Shown one piece after another: positions 59,412-64,000 of a stretch of DNA of 64,000 nucleotides. The notes beneath the pieces are model-generated. The model saw nothing but the letters and a program-made list of their open reading frames with translations, was not told the DNA's origin and made no database searches. This stretch comes from Caproicibacter sp047777415 (lineage in GTDB: Bacteria; Bacillota; Clostridia; Oscillospirales; Acutalibacteraceae): NCBI GenBank assembly GCA_047777415.1, contig JBKEEO010000001.1:372001-436000 (forward strand), read 5' to 3'. Position 1 is the first letter of the stretch. The number at the start of each line of letters is the position of its first letter. A program made the translations under genes and the position numbers.

Positions 59412-59498
59412 CTCATTCTGCACACCTTAAAAACAGGGGTTAGGCCGCACATCTCTAAGTCTCTAGCAAAATGTAAGTAGGCAAATCAATCTCACACG

Positions 59499-59843
59499 TT
59501 ATCCCCACTGCTTTCCCCACATCTTCATAGCAATAATAATCGGCTTCAGACTTTTTCCTTTGTCCGTCAGTTCATATTGCACCGTTGGCGGAACTGTCGG
59601 AAATGCCGTGCGCTTCACAACACCCTTGGCCTCGAGTTCTTTCAGACGAGCCGACAGTGTCTTCGGGCTGATTCCATTTAAGGATTTCTTGAGTTCACCA
59701 AACCGTTTTACACCTTCAAACAAATCGCGAATAATTAAAAAAGTCCATTTACCGTCCAGTACCTCAAGCGTTTTCTCAATGGAGCATTCCACTCCTTCCG
59801 GACATTCACTGATATTTTGCTCCAGCACTTGCTGAATCTCCAA
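59499..59843 (-). CDS. HxlR-family regulator
   Basis: A 114-residue winged-helix regulator. CPEGVECSIEKTLEVLDGKW, LKKSLNGISPKTLSARLKEL and VPPTVQYELTDKGKSL are typical. The conserved N-terminal Cys could sense redox or electrophiles. TTG at 59843 is chosen for GAGGAGG. Divergent from the DUF362 gene. Confidence 0.9.
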   Translation of the reverse strand: MEIQQVLEQNISECPEGVECSIEKTLEVLDGKWTFLIIRDLFEGVKRFGELKKSLNGISPKTLSARLKELEAKGVVKRTAFPTVPPTVQYELTDKGKSLKPIIIAMKMWGKQWG

Positions 59844-59885
59844 ACAGTATGCCTCCTCTCCCAATAGTAACTTTTATGTAACTAC

Positions 59886-59914
59886 TTTCCATAATAAATC
59901 CTCAATGTTATAAT
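59886..59914 (+). promoter_or_regulatory. Promoter of DUF362 gene with likely HxlR site
   Basis: TTTCCA (59886-59891), 17 bp, TATAAT (59909-59914). Directly upstream are two GTAACT direct repeats 11 bp apart (about 59867-59883), a candidate HxlR operator. Confidence 0.55.
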
Positions 59915-59994
59915 GTCAATGAAAGGATATAAAACATTGTACTGCGTGCTAATAAGGAAACATGGAAGCAACTATGTAACGGAGGCTTAAAAGA

Positions 59995-61101
59995 ATGGAA
60001 AAGTCAAAGGTTTATTTTACTGATATGCATACAGCACTCAACGAAAATCTCTTACAGAAATTGAAAAGGCTCCTCAAAACTGCCGGAATTGGGCAAATTG
60101 ATTTTAACAAAAAGTATGCAGCGATTAAAATACATTTCGGTGAACCTGGGAACCTCGCTTTTCTCCGCCCTAATTACGCAAAAGTGGTTGCCGATACAGT
60201 ACGTGAACTCGGTGGCAAACCTTTTCTTACCGACTGCAATACCCTCTATGTAGGCGGGCGTAAAAATGCACTTGACCACCTGGACTCAGCGTATGAGAAC
60301 GGATTTTCTCCCTTCTCTACCGGATGCCACATTCTCATTGGCGACGGCCTGAAGGGTACGGACGAAACACTTGTACCCGTAGAAGGCGGCGAATATGTCC
60401 GGGAAGCGAAAATTGGACATGCGATCATGGATGCGGATGTTTTTATCTCTTTGACCCACTTTAAGGTACATGAATCAACCGGAATCGGCGGTACATTAAA
60501 AAATATTGGAATGGGATGCGGTTCGCGCGCAGGTAAAATGGAAATGCACAGCAGCGGAAAGCCCCATGTCAATCAAGATGCATGCATTGGCTGTGGCTCA
60601 TGCCAAAAAAACTGCGCACACAGTGCTATAACAATTGAAAACCGCAAAGCTTCCATTTATCACGACCTTTGTGTCGGCTGCGGTAGATGTATCGGCGTCT
60701 GCCCAATGGACGCGGTTTTGCCCGCATCTGATGAATCCAACGATATACTCAATAAAAAAATTGCCGAATATTCCTATGCGGTACTGCATAACCGCCCGCA
60801 GTTCCATATCAGTCTGGTCATTGATGTTTCTCCCTTCTGTGACTGCCATGCGGAAAATGATATTCCGATTGTGCCGAATGTGGGAATGTTCGCCTCATTC
60901 GACCCTGTGGCACTCGACCTTGCGTGCGCCCGTGCGGTAAACAGTCAGCCGCCCATTCCCGGCAGTCTGCTGGATAAGAACAAGGACAAAGAGCACGACC
61001 ATTTCGCCGCCATTCATCCGACAACCGACTGGAGTACACTGATTGACCATGCTGTAAAGCTTGGTTTAGGCAGCAAAGACTATGAACTGATTCAAATGTA
61101 A
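59995..61101 (+). CDS. DUF362 protein with two 4Fe-4S clusters
   Basis: A 368-residue protein. The DUF362 domain (about 1-185) is followed by a ferredoxin module with CIGCGSCQKNC and CVGCGRCIGVCPMD. A short C-terminal extension ends the protein. Probably a cytoplasmic redox protein; its partner is unknown. GGAGG upstream. Likely controlled by the divergent HxlR regulator. Confidence 0.9.
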   Translation: MEKSKVYFTDMHTALNENLLQKLKRLLKTAGIGQIDFNKKYAAIKIHFGEPGNLAFLRPNYAKVVADTVRELGGKPFLTDCNTLYVGGRKNALDHLDSAYENGFSPFSTGCHILIGDGLKGTDETLVPVEGGEYVREAKIGHAIMDADVFISLTHFKVHESTGIGGTLKNIGMGCGSRAGKMEMHSSGKPHVNQDACIGCGSCQKNCAHSAITIENRKASIYHDLCVGCGRCIGVCPMDAVLPASDESNDILNKKIAEYSYAVLHNRPQFHISLVIDVSPFCDCHAENDIPIVPNVGMFASFDPVALDLACARAVNSQPPIPGSLLDKNKDKEHDHFAAIHPTTDWSTLIDHAVKLGLGSKDYELIQM

Positions 61102-61123
61102 ATTCGAATCAGTTTGCACGAAA

Positions 61124-61157
61124 AACATCCCGGACCTTACGGTTCGGGATGTTTTTT
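61124..61157 (+). terminator. Terminator after DUF362 gene
   Basis: AACATCCCG/CGGGATGTT stem with T-run. Confidence 0.85.
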
Positions 61158-61216
61158 CTTCTGTTTTCATATGGTGTGCAACTGTGTGCGCCAGTTTTAT
61201 ACTCAACCAAAACAAA

Positions 61217-63295
61217 TTATGATTCGTCTTGATAAGAGGACAAATCATAAAGTGTCTGAGCGGTGTTTTGCGCACCATCTCTCATGGAAGAACTCCACAA
61301 AGACGGATCCACAGCCTCACCGTGCTCTTTCACCCATTGTGTTACTTCATCCGCAGACTTATCAGCATCAACCAAGTAATATTTTAATTCACCGTTTTTT
61401 ACCATTTGCTCCAATTTTTCCGCTGTCAGTGTTTGCATATTTCCGCTGTAACCTCCAACAGCCATGACCGGTTTTCCGGTTGCCAGTATAATTGGTTCCG
61501 CTTCTTTCGAGCTTTGGACAGCAATCAGAAATTTTTCTCCTGTATTGGTCTCTTCTAAAAATCGAATAAAAGCCGTATTTGAAGTAAAATCGTCATTATT
61601 TTTACTGTTGCCGTCATCTTTAGAATCTTTTACCCCCACCTGATTCTCATGGCTTTGTTGCCTTTGGTTTCCGTTTGGGCGGTTAGAAGCAGATGTCTCC
61701 TCCACCGTGGGCCCGGCAAACGGAACGGATGAGTTAAAATCCTGGTCAAACACGGTGTAACCCGTCCATACGGCAGGGGCAAGCAGCAAACCTGCCACAC
61801 CGATTGCAGTGCAAATGCGTGCAATTTTGTCTTCGATGTTTCTGCTCTGCGCCCGAAACAAAAGCAAAAGTATCGTTGGTATTCCTGAAACCACGCAAAT
61901 TAGCGGAATTAAAATTTTGGAATAGCTCGGATAGGCTCGGAGCATTACCGCCTGTACAGCCGCCGTTACACCGATAGCCACCGGAAGCAAATAACCGGAC
62001 AAGCCGTTTTCTCTGCGATACAATTTCCAAAGTTCCACTGTGCCGATGCCCACCAACGCCGCAAGAAAAGGCGCCATAACCGAAATATAATACGGATGAA
62101 AAAATCGTGACACACTGAAATAGCCAACCATGGTCACAACGGAACCGCCCCAAAGCAGGATTGCACTTAAGAGTTTTCTGCGGTGCTCCGCTTCAACTTT
62201 TTGCATTGCAAGTATCATTGCCAACACCGAGAACAAGCCAAACGGAAGCAGCCAGCTGTCCTGTCCTCCAATTTCTGTATTGAACATGCGAAGAATTCCT
62301 GCGTCACCGTTGGAAATTCCTCCGGATTTTCCCGCTTTTGTTGTTCTGGTTGGTGAATTCCCGATTCCATCGGCTTTTGCGTTATTCCCGCGATTCTGCG
62401 CATCCATTCGTAATGCCTGACGTTGGACTTCATTTAAATCGCCATCATCAGCCCTTGCATTCAGTTGAGTTGCGTCGCTGGCCCCCGTACCGGTCCGATT
62501 ACGGGATGGCCCTATAATCCGCTGTATACCATTATATCCAAACGCGAGTTCCAGTTCGGAGTTCGTTTCGCTGTTGTCCACATAGGGTCGTTCGTCCGCT
62601 GGCGTCATATCCACAATCACTGACCAAGACAGTGATACCACCAAAAGAACGAGCGTTGCTGCCGCAAGCTGCCAAAGTCTTGTTCTCCATCTAAGATTTG
62701 CAGCAAAAAAATACGCAGCATAAAGTGCCGGAAGAATCAAAAATGCCTCCAAAGTCTTGGCATTATAGGCAATTCCAAGAAAAACCATGGACAAAATCAA
62801 ATACCGAAATTTCCCGCGGTCACAGGCTGCTAGCATGGCCCATGCGGACAGAATCATGAAAAATATCAAAATAGAATCGGTATTATTGGTTTTGCTGACA
62901 GCAATGAAAATGGAGGAGAGTGCAAGCACCAACGCAGAAATCAGTCCGGCAGCTGCGCCAAATCGGACCCTTACGGCACGATGGATAACCGCAACTGAAG
63001 CCACAGCTGCAAGACACTGCGGCAAAATAATGCTCCAGCCATAAAAACCTAACACCTTCGCAAATCCCGTCTGAATCCAGAGTGAAACGGGCGGCTTATC
63101 CACCGTAATCCATCCGCCAGGATCCAAAGAAGCAAAAAAGAAATTTTTCCAACTCGTCAACATACTTTTGACGCTTGCCGCGTAAAAAGCATTGCTGTAA
63201 CCAAAAGTCCAGATATTATAAATGGATAAAAAAGCCGCGAGAAGCAAAATCAGCAACAGTGCCGCTGTTTCGCGGTGTTTCCGTATTGTGTTCAT
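61217..63295 (-). CDS. GT39-like membrane glycosyltransferase
   Basis: A 692-residue PMT/ArnT-type transferase. About ten membrane helices; the first external loop has the acidic DPGGWITVDKPPVSLW region where the catalytic Asp is expected. A Gly/Asn-rich loop lies in the middle. The C-terminal soluble domain (about 560-692) is external. It probably moves a sugar from a polyprenyl carrier to wall or protein. Start at 63295 after AAAGGTG. Confidence 0.9.
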   Translation of the reverse strand: MNTIRKHRETAALLLILLLAAFLSIYNIWTFGYSNAFYAASVKSMLTSWKNFFFASLDPGGWITVDKPPVSLWIQTGFAKVLGFYGWSIILPQCLAAVASVAVIHRAVRVRFGAAAGLISALVLALSSIFIAVSKTNNTDSILIFFMILSAWAMLAACDRGKFRYLILSMVFLGIAYNAKTLEAFLILPALYAAYFFAANLRWRTRLWQLAAATLVLLVVSLSWSVIVDMTPADERPYVDNSETNSELELAFGYNGIQRIIGPSRNRTGTGASDATQLNARADDGDLNEVQRQALRMDAQNRGNNAKADGIGNSPTRTTKAGKSGGISNGDAGILRMFNTEIGGQDSWLLPFGLFSVLAMILAMQKVEAEHRRKLLSAILLWGGSVVTMVGYFSVSRFFHPYYISVMAPFLAALVGIGTVELWKLYRRENGLSGYLLPVAIGVTAAVQAVMLRAYPSYSKILIPLICVVSGIPTILLLLFRAQSRNIEDKIARICTAIGVAGLLLAPAVWTGYTVFDQDFNSSVPFAGPTVEETSASNRPNGNQRQQSHENQVGVKDSKDDGNSKNNDDFTSNTAFIRFLEETNTGEKFLIAVQSSKEAEPIILATGKPVMAVGGYSGNMQTLTAEKLEQMVKNGELKYYLVDADKSADEVTQWVKEHGEAVDPSLWSSSMRDGAQNTAQTLYDLSSYQDES

Positions 63296-63543
63296 TTTCC
63301 CGCACCTTTCCAAAAAACCGAAATCGCCTTACACGACCACCGGAAATATAAATCCTCTAAGTCATCCTGTGCAATTTGAGGCAGCAGACTGCTCTCGCCA
63401 TTGTGAAACAGATGTTGAGGTCGACCTGTTATATTTTTGTAGGATACCATTTGTTTATGACAGGAAAATGACAATTTCATGAGGCACTCATGAGAATACT
63501 CAGCAGGTAACTCGCCAATTACCTTTTATATATGGAACCATTG

Positions 63544-63588
63544 AAAAAAAGGCCGTCTTGCCCGCTCAAAAACGCAGGCAAAACGGCC
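63544..63588 (-). terminator. Terminator of the Nramp gene
   Basis: GGCCGT and TTGCC arms pair with GGCAA and ACGGCC; a seven-T run follows on the minus strand. Confidence 0.8.
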
Positions 63589-63672
63589 ATAGATATGTTT
63601 TGTATATGAAAGTATGTAGAGATGTGTAAATTCCAAATGCTCTATCAAAAATGCAACGGTTACATTCACTGT

Positions 63673-64000
63673 TTAAAACAATGCAGAAACAGCATGAAAG
63701 AAGTTTGTAAGGTTGCGAACGCAGATGAGCAACGTTACAAATATAACAATCGAACCCAAAATATTTTGCACAGCGCCGTTTTTATAGCGGCCAAGACTGC
63801 GGTCATTCATACAATACATTAAAAACAGTGCAATGATAGGCAGGATAATTGCGTTTGCCGCCTGTGCAAGCAAAATAATCTGCGTGGGGCTTGATTTTCC
63901 CAATCCGGAAAAAATAGTTCCAATGGCAAGCACAATGGCCCACAGGCCTTTGAACTTTAGGTCTTTCATGTCTTTGCCTAAACCCAAAACACCGGAAGTG
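63673..64000 (-). CDS. Nramp-type divalent metal transporter, C-terminal part
   Basis: The last about 109 residues of an Nramp (MntH-like) transporter, cut by the window end. Seen: FSGLGKSSPTQIILLAQAAN, then ILPIIALFLMYCMN, with three membrane segments. Frame is open to 64000. Imports Mn or Fe with protons in known members. Confidence 0.85.
   Translation of the reverse strand, partial: TSGVLGLGKDMKDLKFKGLWAIVLAIGTIFSGLGKSSPTQIILLAQAANAIILPIIALFLMYCMNDRSLGRYKNGAVQNILGSIVIFVTLLICVRNLTNFFHAVSALF

Noticed and set aside
59412..59498. Riboswitch or terminator after the L,D-transpeptidase gene
   Set aside because: No stable stem or known riboswitch motif seen; only short weak inverted repeats.

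Overview
The window is a piece of a low-to-moderate GC Clostridia chromosome. An anaerobic member of the Oscillospiraceae/Acutalibacteraceae is my inference, from the sufCBDSU operon, bacteriohemerythrin, CheX, a CmpB-type permease, DUF362 ferredoxin and SD-rich Gram-positive gene starts. No species can be named from sequence alone.

Layout. 1-5.2 kb is host DNA: a GGDEF/EAL cyclic-di-GMP protein, a small membrane protein whose ribosome binding site lies in a perfect hairpin, and a nested pair of insertion sequences (an ISL3-family element inside a rve-transposase element with a 26-28 bp target duplication). 5.2-5.45 kb holds tandem tRNA-Ser(TGA) and tRNA-Ser(GCT). 5.38-44.71 kb is a complete-looking prophage of about 39.3 kb, integrated in the 3' part of tRNA-Ser(GCT) and bounded by 65-bp direct repeats. 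44.9-45.3 kb has an ISL3 relic and tRNA-Tyr/tRNA-Thr. 45.6-64 kb is host DNA: CheX and hemerythrin, an IS30-family element, HD protein, esterase, suf operon, HTH and DsrE genes, two tiny basic proteins, pyridoxal kinase, glutamine synthetase, L,D-transpeptidase, HxlR regulator with a DUF362 ferredoxin, a GT39 glycosyltransferase and a partial Nramp transporter.

The prophage is a contractile-tailed (myovirus) type with an HK97-like head and a PBSX/Xkd-like tail. From right to left: integrase and repressor (+ strand), a switch region with recognisable operators and divergent promoters, early genes (antirepressor, small ORFs, SMC-like ATPase, RecT, MBL-fold hydrolase, replisome organizer, DnaC-like loader, RusA), an ArpU-like late regulator, terminases, portal, ClpP-like protease, capsid, connectors, sheath, tube, a frameshifted tail chaperone, tape measure, baseplate, fibre, holin and lysozyme.

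The most unusual aspect is its load of cargo with separate expression signals. (1) An AT-rich + strand cassette of unrecognised genes (7.68-10.12 kb). (2) A lipoprotein gene (17.4-18.0 kb) wedged between tape measure and tail genes, with its own promoter (-35 overlapping the tape-measure stop codon) and terminator. (3) A winged-helix/HNH nuclease gene with its own promoter and terminator (30.3-31.1 kb). (4) An Abi-alpha (DUF4393) gene (31.97-32.76 kb). (5) An unknown + strand gene with a strong promoter (41.57-42.15 kb). (6) An MBL-fold/DUF3006 pair next to attL. An iteron-like array inside the replisome organizer gene marks a probable phage origin. The integrase carries a zinc ribbon and has Leu where the family's box-II His is expected.
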